From: Patagioenas fasciata
Taxonomy: Eukaryota; Chordata; Aves; Columbiformes; Columbidae
DNA length: 64,000 nt
Direction: 5' to 3'
Assembly (NCBI RefSeq): GCF_037038585.1
Contig: NC_092525.1
Span: forward strand, 17,340,867-17,404,866
In this document: positions 39,601 through 48,640 of the stretch, in pieces
Numbering within the stretch: position 1 is the stretch's first letter
Layout: the number at the start of each line of letters is the position of its first letter
Program-made: the position numbers and the translations under genes
Notes under the pieces: model-generated
What the model was told of the DNA's origin: nothing
The model's input: the letters and a program-made list of their open reading frames with translations, nothing else
The model's database searches: none

Positions 39601-42600
39601 TCACACCTTCTGCATCAATCAATGCCTCTTACAGAAACTGATGCTGTCAGTAGTGGTAAATACCATGAGTAATAATGGCACAAGCCTCAAGAGCTTATAG
39701 CAATTCACAAAAAAATGAAAAAAAAAAGAGCAATGAAAGCCAAGTAGATGATAGGAGGGGATGCCAAAGCAGTCAGTATATCTTTGTTGAAACACAAACT
39801 TCTGAGAAGCTTCACTTCTCTCATAAGAACTGGGAGTTTTGCAGCATGGGAGCTCATGCAGCCAAGGGAGCCAATAGTTGAGTTGATGGAAATTAGTAGA
39901 ATTGCCCTCAGATTGGTGCTGTGTGTCCCTGGAGGCTGCTGTGCCATCCTCCAGAGCAGGAACTAATTCCTGGTGGGATCCGTCCCCAAGGCCTGGCCAA
40001 GTTCTGCTCTGCTGAAACCACCAGGTCTCCAGCAGCTGCATGGAGGGGTCACCTGGGGGGTCCCCGTGGGAAATAATTCCTCAAGTTGGAAAGAGATGAC
40101 TTGGGAAAATTCAACTGTTTTGTTAAAACCTGCCAGAGTCAGCAGAACGACACTTTCCTGGCCAATTCACTCAGCTTCTCAGCAAATTGTTCGGTGAGCT
40201 CAAAGACCCAGAGCATGTCACTCAAACTGTGGGGTCATCAGCACCACAGGGTGACATTGCAGCCATCCTGACCTAAATATGGGAGTTTTGCAGGAATTTG
40301 GTAAAATGCTTAGATATGAACCAATACAGAAGGTTTCTCTTTCTCTGGCTGAGCTGCACAAACTGTCTTTGTCTTTTTGGAGGTGTCACAATGTGGCAGG
40401 TGACCACCGCACTGGACAATGTGTGAAAAATTCCCCCAACCTTCAGCATCAAAATTATAGTCTTCAAACTGTCTCAGTGAACTCCTAAAATTCCTGTTTT
40501 GCAAGAAACTCAAATAATTTCAATGTCTGTTCATTAACGAACCAATTATCTTACGGAAGTGGCTTCCCTGTTGGTTCTGCACTTGGATCTACAGAGGTGC
40601 TGCAAACCAACCAGCAGAACCCCAGCAGTGTTTTGGCTCCGTTAGCTGAATTTTCCTCTCGGGTTTAGTGCAGGAGATGCTGTCGGGTGTTACCTGCCTC
40701 TGGGGTCTGGGTTCGGTACCCACGCCAGCTGCTCCACAGCCCTCGCTCGGGGTGCATTTTACAGCTGACCTGGAACTCATAGGTCGTGTGAGGCTCCAGC
40801 CCACCAAGGTTGCATTTCTCACTGGTTAAGCTTTCAACCTTTAATGACAATAAATGACATAAAATGTTGAACTCGCAAGGAAATACTGGTTGAAGGCAGT
40901 GACAGGCTGAAATAATGATGCCTAAAGGAAGCCCAAACAGCCAAAACACGTCTTTAAATACCATGGGGAAACCCTGATCTGAGGCAACTTTAACAACTCA
41001 AAGAATGTTGCAATGAATCATCAGGCTCGCAGCTCTCCATCAGAAAAATGCCTCATTTAATTATGTGACGATAACAAATTTTCTGTTCACGTGTTTTTAC
41101 TCAACTTCAAGCAATATGTTTCTTTTACCACTCAAAATAAAAGTAAAGGCTTCCAGTCAACATGAGAGAAGGCACAAACATTTGTAGCCGTGAGCTACAA
41201 TAAGCAGATGTGACCATATTGCAAAGAACTGGTAGGTCAGACAGAACCTCTGATGCTTCAGTGCCTCATACAGATACTTGACATAAGGGAAGTATTCACG
41301 CACCTTTTTTTTATGGGATCAGTGTTTTACCTTCATTCAGTTTTAGACTGATTATGGTTTTTGACCTGTAAGCAACAGTTTTTCTTAAATATAATGCTAG
41401 AGAGCAGAGAGAAGCAAATTTGGACAAGCTGATTCTAGTAAAAAATGACAAAAGAATAATTATAACGACCTCCAAGATCACAATTTTATCCAGAAGGGGA
41501 TTACCATGCTCCAGGTGTGGCTGGTGAGCGGTCGGTATCTCAGCCTGCAGTGCCGCCCTCGCATATCACTGTGCCAAATAAAGCTGCAGCTGCTCGTAGA
41601 AGAATTGTCAAATTCCACTGAAAAGTTGGGAGGATGTGGTTTCACTAGCGGCAATGAGAGAAAAAAGCAAACAGGGCTCAGATACACAGCACAGCTCAAA
41701 ATGAGGGGTTACATGGAAACTAGAATTATTGGTTTGGGGGGTTTACATGGAAAATAGAATTATTGGTTTAGGCTGGGTGGATGCTTTTTCATGGAGGGTC
41801 AAGCCAGAAAGTGCTCAAAATATTTTCACGTCTTTCTAAAGAGCTGGGGCTAACGGAAAGGCAGTAAATGAAGCATTTACCTATGTCTATTAGCGTGAAG
41901 GCGAGCGGCTGTGAAAAAGCACTTCCAAGCTCATTGGACGCGGCGACCACAAGGGTGTAAGTAGAGTCAAAATTCAACTTGCTCAGAGCCAGCGAGCCAA
42001 ACCTCTGATTCAGACTTTCTTCTGAAACACATGAGACGTCTGTCCCGTTTGATAGTCTGAAACAGAAGGAAACACTTGGTTAATGCCATCCTGTACAGCA
42101 AGAAAGCTAAACCCTGAGTGCATCAGAGCATGGCTCACATCCCTTGAAAAATCTACTTTGTCTCCTTAAATGCAGGCGTTGTAATTATTCCTCTAGCTAA
42201 ATCAGTAGTAAAGGTGTTGTATAGCTTTTTGGTGTTAACTGCAGAAAAATAAATACTTCTGGATTTCCACTGAGCTGCAAGTATGTGAGCAGGTTCTTTC
42301 TAATACTATAATGGTTACCTAATATTGCTCTATGAATGAGCAGAGGTATCAGTATACAGAATTCGGGAGGATGATGTATTAGGATTTTTTGGTTGTGTCA
42401 GTTTGTTTTTTCATATGTTAGTGATTAAAAACGTAATTTATCTGCAGTCTAACAGTCAGGCTGTGTGACTTCAAGCACAGCTTTTAATGCTCAATCTGTC
42501 ATTCGACCCATTGCCTTGGGCAACTCACTTAGCTTCTCTGTGTGTTTTCTTCTGCCTGAATCAGAGATGTTTATATCATGTTGCTTCAGGCTGACCTTTT

Positions 42601-45150
42601 GTGTTTTGTGATTTTAGATGTATTAACTTTTTTTGTAATTTTATATTTAATAACTTACTAGCAAGCGCTGCTATATCTCTACATTACAACCGTTACAGGA
42701 CTCGTTATCCACACTTCCCTACCCATATATTTTATATATGAAAATATATATACATATATATATATAAAACACGTGTGTATTTTTCTTCTGCAGCAACAGT
42801 TTTCTACAAGCTACTAAGAAAGTTTCTGCTACTTTGGCCAACAGAAGCAAGTGAAGAAGAAGGTGAAGAAAAAAAACCCCACACAACAAATAACTCTAAG
42901 GTACAATTATAGGTATTAGAGATCCTATGGCCCTGCATTACTTACTGTAGGACATATTTAGTGCTGATGTACGTGAGCCTCCCTTTATCCCAGGTACAGG
43001 TGGGGTGTCCGTCTGTCTCATACTGGATACACGACACGTTTCTTGGCTCCTCTGGAGGATCTTAAACAGACACTCTTATCAGTTTCTTCCTTGAAGGTGT
43101 TGGTAGGAGATATTTTAAGAAATGCTAGGTTGGACTTTTTGATTGTGTGGGGTTTTTTTGGAAGAATTTATAGACAAAGTATTTGGGCTAATAATTTTTG
43201 TATGTGAGAACAGCTGACTCTGTGATCTCTGCAGGAGCATCAGCTCATCAGGCTGGAAGAAAATCTAAAATTTCATTAGAAATTTTCTTGTGAGTCCCTT
43301 GTGTCCTGGAGAGACTGGTGGGTGTCAGGGGTAGAAATGAGGGAGGATGATATTTGTCCTGAGCAGGTAGTTTTATTTACCATCTCTATGTTTATCAATA
43401 ATGAAGTTGCACGGTCCCATCCAGGAATATTTAAAATACAAAGAGCCACTAAAAACCAGCACCTTTTCTGGAAAAGGCCACCACTGCTAGTTTCTACCAC
43501 GTGTCTCAGAGGCACTATAGGAAACATTTAAGAACAATGAATAATTAAATTCTCCTTACTTCCAGATTCTACATCAATTCCACAAACGAGTTTTCTCTTG
43601 TGTTCACAAACTATTTTGCACGTGAACATGTGTTTGCCGTATGCACGGACTTGAAACTCGGTGCTTACTGAACTGCTGTAATTGTTAATTAGTTCAAAGC
43701 TGTTGAAGAAAATAGCAATCCTGCACTGCTCAGTGTGTCGGTTCAGCTGGCACGAGAGGATGATGTTGGTCCCAGGCTGGACGTGAGGACTCGTGTTAAT
43801 TGTCATGTTCCCTTTGTCACAGATTTCGGCAGCGCCGTGGGGAGGTTTGCTAGCAGGCGCGTTGCCTCGGCCGCATCCTTCTGCAGGAGAACGAGAAAAC
43901 AAACCTTCAACACAGATATATTGCTTATATTGTACAACATGTTGTGCTTGAGGAAAAGAGCCTCTCCAAGTTCTTCCAGTAGATGGAAACTCAGTTTTTA
44001 GGAGGAGTCACAAGAAAAGACAAGGGGTGATGGTATAAATTACTTACTCCTAGGGAAATTCCAATTGGACACAGGGGCATTTTTTTGTGATGAGAGCAAT
44101 CAGCCACTAGAATAATCTCCCCAGGGAAGTGGTGGATTCCCCAACATTGGACACTTTTCAGATTCAGCTGGACAGGGTGCTGGGCCAGCTTGTCTAGACC
44201 AGGCTTGTACCAAGAAAGGTTGGACCAGATGATCCTTGAGGTCCCTTCAGTCTGGGATTCTGGGATTCTACGAAATTTATAATGCGAGAATTCCCGCCTC
44301 TATGTAGGATCTTGTTGTGCCCCGTCTTCACCGATCTAATTAACTGGGGTCAGAAACCACAGCCTAGCTGCCAGGAAAAAAGCACAACGCCAAGCAAAAT
44401 CTATCAGGATTCTGTTTTTTTCATTGCATTTTGAGGAAATATCTGTGTTTCCATGAAGCAGTGGCAGGCGCGTCTCTACTGAAGAGACAAATAAGATTTT
44501 CTTTGACTTGCAGAGACCTCCCCTTGCATGTTCTTGTCTCATCAGTGCATGGACAGGACCAGCAATGCTGCACCCCATGTATGGAGCACCCATGTGCTGC
44601 CAGGCTCTGGGACACTTTGCTCTGGACAAACAAGCTGAGCAGCAGCAAAAGATGAGGGAAAACACTGGAAAATGCATCATTTCTCCTTCCTGATGAGTTC
44701 TGACAATGTCTGTGGAAGTTAACTGTGCAGATGTTTTCTCATGTAACCGACAGCTCTACCTTGAACTAAATCAACCAACCTCCCAGCATCACTTATTAGC
44801 AACTATTTGCTAATTATGCATAACCATGCCTGCAGCCTGCCCAGACTGACAGGGCCAAGCTGCATCGCCAGGGAGAACGGGAGGATGCTCAGCAATGGCT
44901 CAGGGGCTTCTTCCAGAAATTACTGTATAAACCAATCAAGCATCAAATCTTGTTCTCTCCAATAAGAATAATGTTTACTAGCATACCATGCAGAAGCCAG
45001 AAAAAAAACCAAACAAACAAACAAAAACCAACTAATTAGTCTGAGTGCTTCTTTTAAATGATAATTGCTATGTAGGAAAAAAAATCTCTTACCTGCTGTG
45101 ATGTGCACCAACAACCAAACTGCTGTAAGCACAACGCATGCAAATAGCAT
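30158..45150 (-). CDS. IL12RB2: IL12RB2, interleukin-12 receptor beta 2
   Basis: Signalling chain of the IL-12 receptor: a plasma-membrane type I cytokine receptor of the gp130 group that pairs with IL12RB1 and activates JAK2 and STAT4. Coding exons in transcription order: 45150-45093, 43880-43560, 43060-42946, 42056-41881, 41644-41505, 40838-40694, 37900-37821, 34589-34370, 33006-32818, 32286-32185, 32107-31952, 31731-31644, 31389-31290, 30652-30158. All have GT/AG borders and phases sum to 2385 nt (794 aa plus stop; human 862). Domain order: signal peptide (1-19), Ig-like (~20-126), cytokine-binding FN3 pair (~127-318, WSXWS-type motif read as WSSWR), FN3 D4 (~319-418), FN3 D5 (~419-515), a half D6 (~516-567), one membrane segment, then a tail with Box 1-like IPDPAN. 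The tail end, [13 protein letters not shown], matches human LTLDQLKMRCDSL. The second half of D6 is not found, which accounts for much of the length difference. Confidence 0.95.
30841..31170 (+). mobile_element. CR1 LINE 3' end (type A)
   Basis: 5'-truncated sense copy lying between the last two IL12RB2 coding exons. It includes GACAAGGGGTGATGGTTTTA, the CCATCCCTGGAGACATCCCA block and a GTGATTCC end. It is almost identical to the copies at 50178 and 61095 over about 100 bases. Confidence 0.88.
31290..31389 (-). CDS. IL12RB2: IL12RB2 membrane-proximal cytoplasmic exon (Box 1)
   Basis: Acceptor CTGCAG, donor AAG|GTAAAT. Encodes [20 protein letters not shown] then [13 protein letters not shown]; human has [20 protein letters not shown]. 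The IPDP core is the Box 1-type JAK-binding motif. Confidence 0.93.
31644..31731 (-). CDS. IL12RB2: IL12RB2 transmembrane exon
   Basis: Acceptor TTTCAG, donor AAACT|GTGAGT. Encodes [20 protein letters not shown] then CSVPPARK, a hydrophobic span with a basic stop-transfer end; human has GKANWMAFVAP at the same place. It joins the preceding exon directly in phase 1. Confidence 0.88.
31952..32107 (-). CDS. IL12RB2: IL12RB2 FN3 D6, first half
   Basis: Acceptor TTGCAG, donor CTACG|GTGGGT. Encodes [40 protein letters not shown] and [13 protein letters not shown], matching human APLSGPHINAI and the ISWNSIPVQEQMGCLLHYRI strands. The exon for the remaining strands is not present before the membrane exon. 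Confidence 0.88.
32185..32286 (-). CDS. IL12RB2: IL12RB2 FN3 D5, second half
   Basis: Acceptor ATGTAG, donor AGAAG|GTAAAC. Encodes [35 protein letters not shown]; human has ENIKSYICYEIRVYALSGDQ. Phase 1 at both ends. Confidence 0.92.
32818..33006 (-). CDS. IL12RB2: IL12RB2 FN3 D5, first half
   Basis: Acceptor GGCAAG, donor CACAG|GTAACC. Encodes [33 protein letters not shown] and [14 protein letters not shown]; human has RQVSANSEGMDNILVTWQPP and QEYVVEWREL. Confidence 0.93.
33242..33490 (-). mobile_element. CR1 LINE 3' end (type B), antisense to +
   Basis: Begins on the + strand with ATAGAATCATGGAATCATTT and GGTTGGAAGAGACC, the reverse complement of the CR1 terminus, then runs through the inverted CCTGGAGGAGTTGG and AACAGGCTGCCCAAGGCA blocks. 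It lies in an IL12RB2 intron. Confidence 0.85.
34370..34589 (-). CDS. IL12RB2: IL12RB2 FN3 D4, second exon
   Basis: Acceptor CTCACAG, donor CCAGG|GTAAGG. Encodes [20 protein letters not shown] then a loop and [20 protein letters not shown] and TNLGTQ; human has SVSEARGKILHYQVTLQE. Phase 0 start, phase 1 end, matching its IL23R counterpart at 62761-62977. Confidence 0.94.
34744..35335 (+). mobile_element. CR1 LINE 3' end (type B), longest copy
   Basis: A ~590-base sense copy starting AATGAGCCAACAGCATCCTG and reading through GTGTGGCCAGCAGGA, TTTTGGGCCCCTCAGGACAA, GAACAGGCTGCCCAGGGCAG and CCATCCCTGGAGGGGTTGAA to CCAAAATGATTCTATGA. It covers the end of the CR1 reverse-transcriptase region and the 3' UTR. 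It lies in an IL12RB2 intron. Confidence 0.9.
37401..37597 (-). mobile_element. CR1 LINE 3' end (type A), left of IL12RB2 D4 exon
   Basis: Inverted copy beginning GGAATCAGAGAATAATTTGT, then GTCAAAGTGATCTTCCCAGC, through the inverted GGGATGTCTCCAGGGATGGT block. It shares several unusual substitutions with the copy at 37948. Confidence 0.87.
37821..37900 (-). CDS. IL12RB2: IL12RB2 FN3 D4, first exon
   Basis: Acceptor CACATCAG, donor TGGAAG|GTAAGC. Encodes [20 protein letters not shown] then ISVFWK; human has PTGMLDVWYMKRHIDYSRQQ then ISLFWK. An 80-nt exon, phase 1 to phase 0, lying between two CR1 copies of the same orientation. Confidence 0.93.
37948..38224 (-). mobile_element. CR1 LINE 3' end (type A), right of IL12RB2 D4 exon
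   Basis: Inverted copy with the same GAGAATAATTTGTGTCAAAG variant start as the copy at 37401, extending further to the inverted TAAAACTAAAGGAGGGAGAT and GACAAGGGGTGATGG segments. Confidence 0.87.
38225..40693. other. IL12RB2: IL12RB2 intron, no further feature seen
   Basis: About 2.5 kb between the D4 and D3 exons. Open frames near 39619-40041 have no family resemblance. No interspersed repeat is recognised. Confidence 0.5.
40694..40838 (-). CDS. IL12RB2: IL12RB2 cytokine-binding D3, second half (WSXWS)
   Basis: Acceptor TTAAAG, donor GGCAG|GTAACA. Encodes [48 protein letters not shown]. The WSXWS-type motif is WSSWR (about residues 305-309), where human has WSDWS. Confidence 0.94.
41505..41644 (-). 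CDS. IL12RB2: IL12RB2 cytokine-binding D3, first half
   Basis: Acceptor CGCTAG, donor GCATG|GTAATC. Encodes [47 protein letters not shown]; human has [20 protein letters not shown]. Confidence 0.93.
41705..41771. repeat. Tandem pair of ~34 bp
   Basis: TTACATGGAAACTAGAATTA and TTACATGGAAAATAGAATTA occur 34 bases apart, both followed by TTGGTTT. It lies ~60 bases upstream (in transcription sense) of the D3 exon acceptor. Confidence 0.8.
41881..42056 (-). CDS. IL12RB2: IL12RB2 cytokine-binding D2, second half
   Basis: Acceptor TTTCAG, donor CATAG|GTAAAT. Encodes a loop with DVSCVS, then [35 protein letters not shown]. The human counterpart ends SNSLGSSSSLPSTFTFLDIV. Confidence 0.93.
42946..43060 (-). 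CDS. IL12RB2: IL12RB2 cytokine-binding D2, first half
   Basis: Acceptor TTTAAG, donor CTACA|GTAAGT. Encodes [38 protein letters not shown], closely matching human PQNLSCIQ and [20 protein letters not shown]. Confidence 0.95.
43560..43880 (-). CDS. IL12RB2: IL12RB2 Ig-like domain exon
   Basis: Acceptor CTGCAG, donor TGGAA|GTAAGG. Encodes the mature N terminus with [12 protein letters not shown], then [20 protein letters not shown], the cysteine-rich [20 protein letters not shown]. It starts and ends in phase 1, as Ig exons of this family do. Confidence 0.93.
44008..44270 (+). mobile_element. Older CR1 LINE 3' end (type C)
   Basis: Diverged sense copy with GACAAGGGGTGATGG, CCAGGGAAGTGGTGGATTCC, CTTGTCTAGACCAGG, GGACCAGATGATCCTTGAGG and a TGGGATTCTGGGATTCTA end. 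It is more degenerate than the type A and B copies. Confidence 0.75.
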
Positions 45151-45158
45151 TTTGCTCC
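45093..45158 (-). CDS. IL12RB2: IL12RB2 first coding exon (signal peptide)
   Basis: Start ATG at 45150-45148 after acceptor CCATAG; donor CAGCAG|GTAAGA. Encodes [20 protein letters not shown], a typical hydrophobic signal peptide. Eight bases of 5' UTR precede the ATG in this exon. The frame joins the Ig exon in phase 1. Confidence 0.9.
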
Positions 45159-47640
45159 CTATGGGGAAATGGAGACCTTTTAGCAGTTCCTAAAAACCAG
45201 GAAAATAATTTACAGATATTTGTTTTTCAATGTTTTACAACTTAGAAAAATCCAAAGTGCTTCTTTCAGGAGACGTTTTTAATTAACATTCTCTGCTAAT
45301 GTTGTGAAGCTGTGACTCTCGAGACCCTGTCTGAAGTAGCAAGAGATTTTTAGATGGCTCTCCCTAGAGACAAGCACACAAGAAAGAGGAATGGCAGAGT
45401 TATGGGTACTTTAAACCTCTGTGCTTTAGAAAGATAAATATTTGCTCCCTCCCATCCCAAAGACCCCCTAAATGTTTTAGTGAAGGACAAGAACAAACCA
45501 GCAGGACCTCTCATGCTGTTTCTGCCCAAGATATAGATGGAGTTTCTGTGCCTTGTGAGGAGCCTCCTGGGCTCCTCAGCACATCTGAGCTAAGACTTTG
45601 TCCACCTGACCCCAAATCTGAGGGAACTGATCCCATCCCCGGTGACCAACACACTCTCAAGGTTCTCAGACCGGAGTATCACGCGTGAAATTTTGGATGA
45701 GACCTTGGTAACCAGCAATCTTGCCATTTCTTTAGACTGCTTTCCAAAGGCAAGCCCTCACACACAGCATATTTGTAATTGTTTTTCTCTACCCTGAAGC
45801 ACAAAGCCACAGACACATGCTCACTGTTAACAACACAACCAAACAAAACAGCTTTTGGAGTGTTTTAAAGTCCACACGATTGCTCAAAAATTCTGTTCAG
45901 GTACAAAACTATGCCTTACTAGATTAAACCCAGCCTCCAGTACTGAACATTGTGAGTACGAATGTTTTATACAGATTATTCAAAGTCAGGCTGAACTAAG
46001 CTCAGTATTTTCCCATACATTTTGTAACCGACATTAACAACTGTTTCTACCCTTCCCCTGCAGAACTACAGCAGCAGTCAGAATATATCAAATACTTCAG
46101 AAGTGAATACACCAGCAAGCACTTTCTGTAACTCTGACCTCTCACAGAGATGCAGCTATTTTAAAAACTTGAGGCTATATTGGAAACAAACTACTGCAAA
46201 GTGAAACTTTAACCCGTGATGGCTTTTCATGCTGTCTTGGATGGAGAGGCCCTTCCATGGGGATGCATTGCAGTCTTTGCTACATGTATATCAATATAAA
46301 AACAACAAAAAAGTTATTTCAGGTTGGTTTTATGTAAAGAGATGGGATCCATTGCATGTTTTTTAAGTGAACCGATATTGGAGGTGAATATGAAATATGA
46401 AAGATATGCCAAAATGCATATTAGCACCTTGTTTTATTTAAATACAGATGTTGTTCAGCCTGAAATGTTCAGCCTTGCTGCAGTGTCTGAGCTTTACAGA
46501 GACACTTCATGCGGTGCCTTCTGTAGGTGATTAGTAACTGCGAGGATGAGCAATCACAGCACCGAGGTTCTTCAAGTAAATGCTCTGCCTTCCAATAAAC
46601 TGAAATTGCCCAGTGACTGTGTAAACAACCTTCAGACAGCAAAGCTGTACCACAAATACTCCACTCAACAGACAAAAGTAGTCTCACTTCAAATATTTTT
46701 AATTAGTGGTTCACTTAGGTAAGTGCTAGACAGTTTGTGCAGCATCATATGCGTGCAGCAGAGCATGTTAACTGTCGTCAGAGTAAAATATGAGAAAAGA
46801 GTGAGAAATAACCATCAATAAAGATAAATGGCAAAAATATGTTAAGAAGAAAAAAATCTCCAGATTGCACATCAATGATGGAAAATGGTTTTATTGTGTG
46901 TAGGTTAAAGAAAATGTAAAGGACATTGTCCCGTGAAGTACAAGGTAAAGGAAGGATATAAGATGTTCACAAAGTGTGAGATCTCGCCTGTTTGTGCATT
47001 CTTATCTCTGTGAAATCTCAGTTGAAAGCTGAAGGGCTGCAGACCATACGTTTTGTCTACCTATGGATCTGCCATAAAGACATCGGCTGTTTACAGCAAC
47101 CAGCCCAGGTTCTTAAACAAAATCACTTGTAAAGCACTAAAGCTCTGTAGTTTGCTTTTAATCAACTCTTTATACCCTTTCCCCCACTCCTCCCTAAAAC
47201 AGCTCCACTAAAGCAAGTGTCTGTTCAAAGGGTGTTATGTGGAACCCGCAGGAACAACCCAACCAAGCGCTGCTAGGGAGAGGAACATTTCTCACTGTGT
47301 CAGGGAATCCATGGACCCACCGTAGTCCCCCACATTTTTGGGGAAATTTGCCACTGTTGGCAGGTTTGTGGGGGCTGCTCCAGCAGCACAGGCCCAGTGA
47401 GGATGGGGGGGACGCCCTGTGCTCTCGGTGAGAGAACTGCAGCTCCAGTGCCATCCCACCCGAGATCAGTGGCACTTCAACACAGTGACTGAGCACAAGG
47501 AATTTAATAACAGCTTGCCATAGGGGGGAAAGGGACGGCGTTATTTCTATTTTAGAGGATGGCCCTTCACCCCTGTGCTCCCTTAGGTGGCTTCATCCCA
47601 GGGTACAGCAAGATCCCGGTGCGGGCAATGAGCATACCGA
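45159..47640. other. IL12RB2: IL12RB2 intron 1, no feature seen
   Basis: About 2.5 kb of intron without recognisable coding sequence or repeat copies before the minisatellite begins. Confidence 0.5.
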
Positions 47641-47647
47641 GACAGAG

Positions 47648-48250
47648 AGCATCCCAGGACAGGCAGCATCCCAAGACAGGCAGCAGCCCAAACCAGGCAG
47701 CATCCCAAAACAGGCAGCACTCCAGGACAGACAGCACCCCAGGACAAGCAGCATCCCAAAACAGGCAGCACCCCAGGACAGGCAGCACCCCAGGACAAGC
47801 AGCATCCCAAAACAGGCAGCATCCCAGGACAAGCAGCATCCCAAAACAGGCAGCACTCCAGGACAGACAGCACCCCAGGACAAGCAGCATCCCAAAACAG
47901 GCAGCACCCCAGGACAGGCAGCACCCCAGGACAAGCAGCATCCCAAAACAGGCAGCATCCCAGGACAAGCAGCATCCCAAAACAGGCAGCACTCCAGGAC
48001 AGACAGCACCCCAGGACAAGCAGCATCCCAAACCAGGCAGCACTCCAGGACAGGCAGCACCCCAGGACAGGCAGCACCCCAGGACAAGCAGCATCCCAAA
48101 ACAGGCAGCACTCCAGGACAGGCAGCACCCCAGGACAAGCAGCATCCCAGGACAAGCAGCATCCCAAAACAGGCAGCACTCCAGGACAGGCAGCACCCCA
48201 GGACAAGCAGCATCCCAAAACAGGCAGCACTCCAGGACAGGCAGCACCCC
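47648..48250. repeat. 17-bp minisatellite, ~35 units, with higher-order structure
   Basis: Tandem units of AGCATCCCAAAACAGGC and close variants (AGCACTCCAGGACAGAC, AGCACCCCAGGACAAGC, AGCATCCCAGGACAAGC). The 17-bp period holds without indels for about 35 units. Units 4-11 (47699-47834) and 12-19 (47835-47970) are the same eight variants in the same order, a 136-bp higher-order duplication. Because 17 is not a multiple of 3 and no unit frame has a stop, long reading frames run through on both strands; these are by-products. It lies in the predicted IL12RB2 intron 1, about 200 bp from the exon 1 donor. Confidence 0.97.
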
Positions 48251-48640
48251 ACGTTGCCCCCCATCGGGATGCCGCCTTTCCCAACGCGCCCAACCCACCG
48301 TCCCCCCAGCAAATCGCTCCTCCGGCTCCAAACCCCGCGATGTGGCAGGGAAGGAGAGGGGTGCCCTCCCCTGACACCCCGCTTTCGCCACCCCCTCCTT
48401 ACCCCCACGTCCCGACCGGGCTCCCCCGCCCCCCGAGCCGCGGTTACTCACCCGCAGCCCCCGGAGTTCCTGGGGGGGCTGTTCCCGCCCGGCGGGTTCT
48501 CCGCCGGTTGCAGGAGCGGCAGCGGCGCAGCGGCGGGGGCAGGGCTGGCAGCTCCCCCCGCCCCGCACGGGCTGTGCCCAGGAACCCGAAGGCGAAGGAA
48601 ACTTCAACGGCAGAAAGCCCGGTGTGAGAAAAAGAGGAGA
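48250..48640 (-). promoter_or_regulatory. IL12RB2: CpG-rich block, probable IL12RB2 promoter
   Basis: GC- and CpG-rich DNA upstream of the IL12RB2 coding exons, ending sharply at AT-richer DNA near 48640. It includes a good - strand donor, CTGCGG|GTGAGT. The assignment to IL12RB2 is by position and strand. Confidence 0.55.
48452..48600 (-). other. IL12RB2: Predicted non-coding exon 1 of IL12RB2
   Basis: The low edge is set by the - strand donor CTGCGG|GTGAGT (48451-48446); the first coding exon begins with an acceptor 8 bases before its ATG, so an upstream 5' UTR exon is required. Human IL12RB2 also starts with a non-coding exon. The upper edge is a guess. Confidence 0.45.

Noticed and set aside
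47559-48607. Long reading frames (264-346 codons) on both strands, rich in Gln/Ser/Pro or Cys/Leu
   Set aside because: They are produced by the 17-bp minisatellite, which has no stop in most frames; there is no start context, domain or splice evidence, and the region is an intron of IL12RB2.
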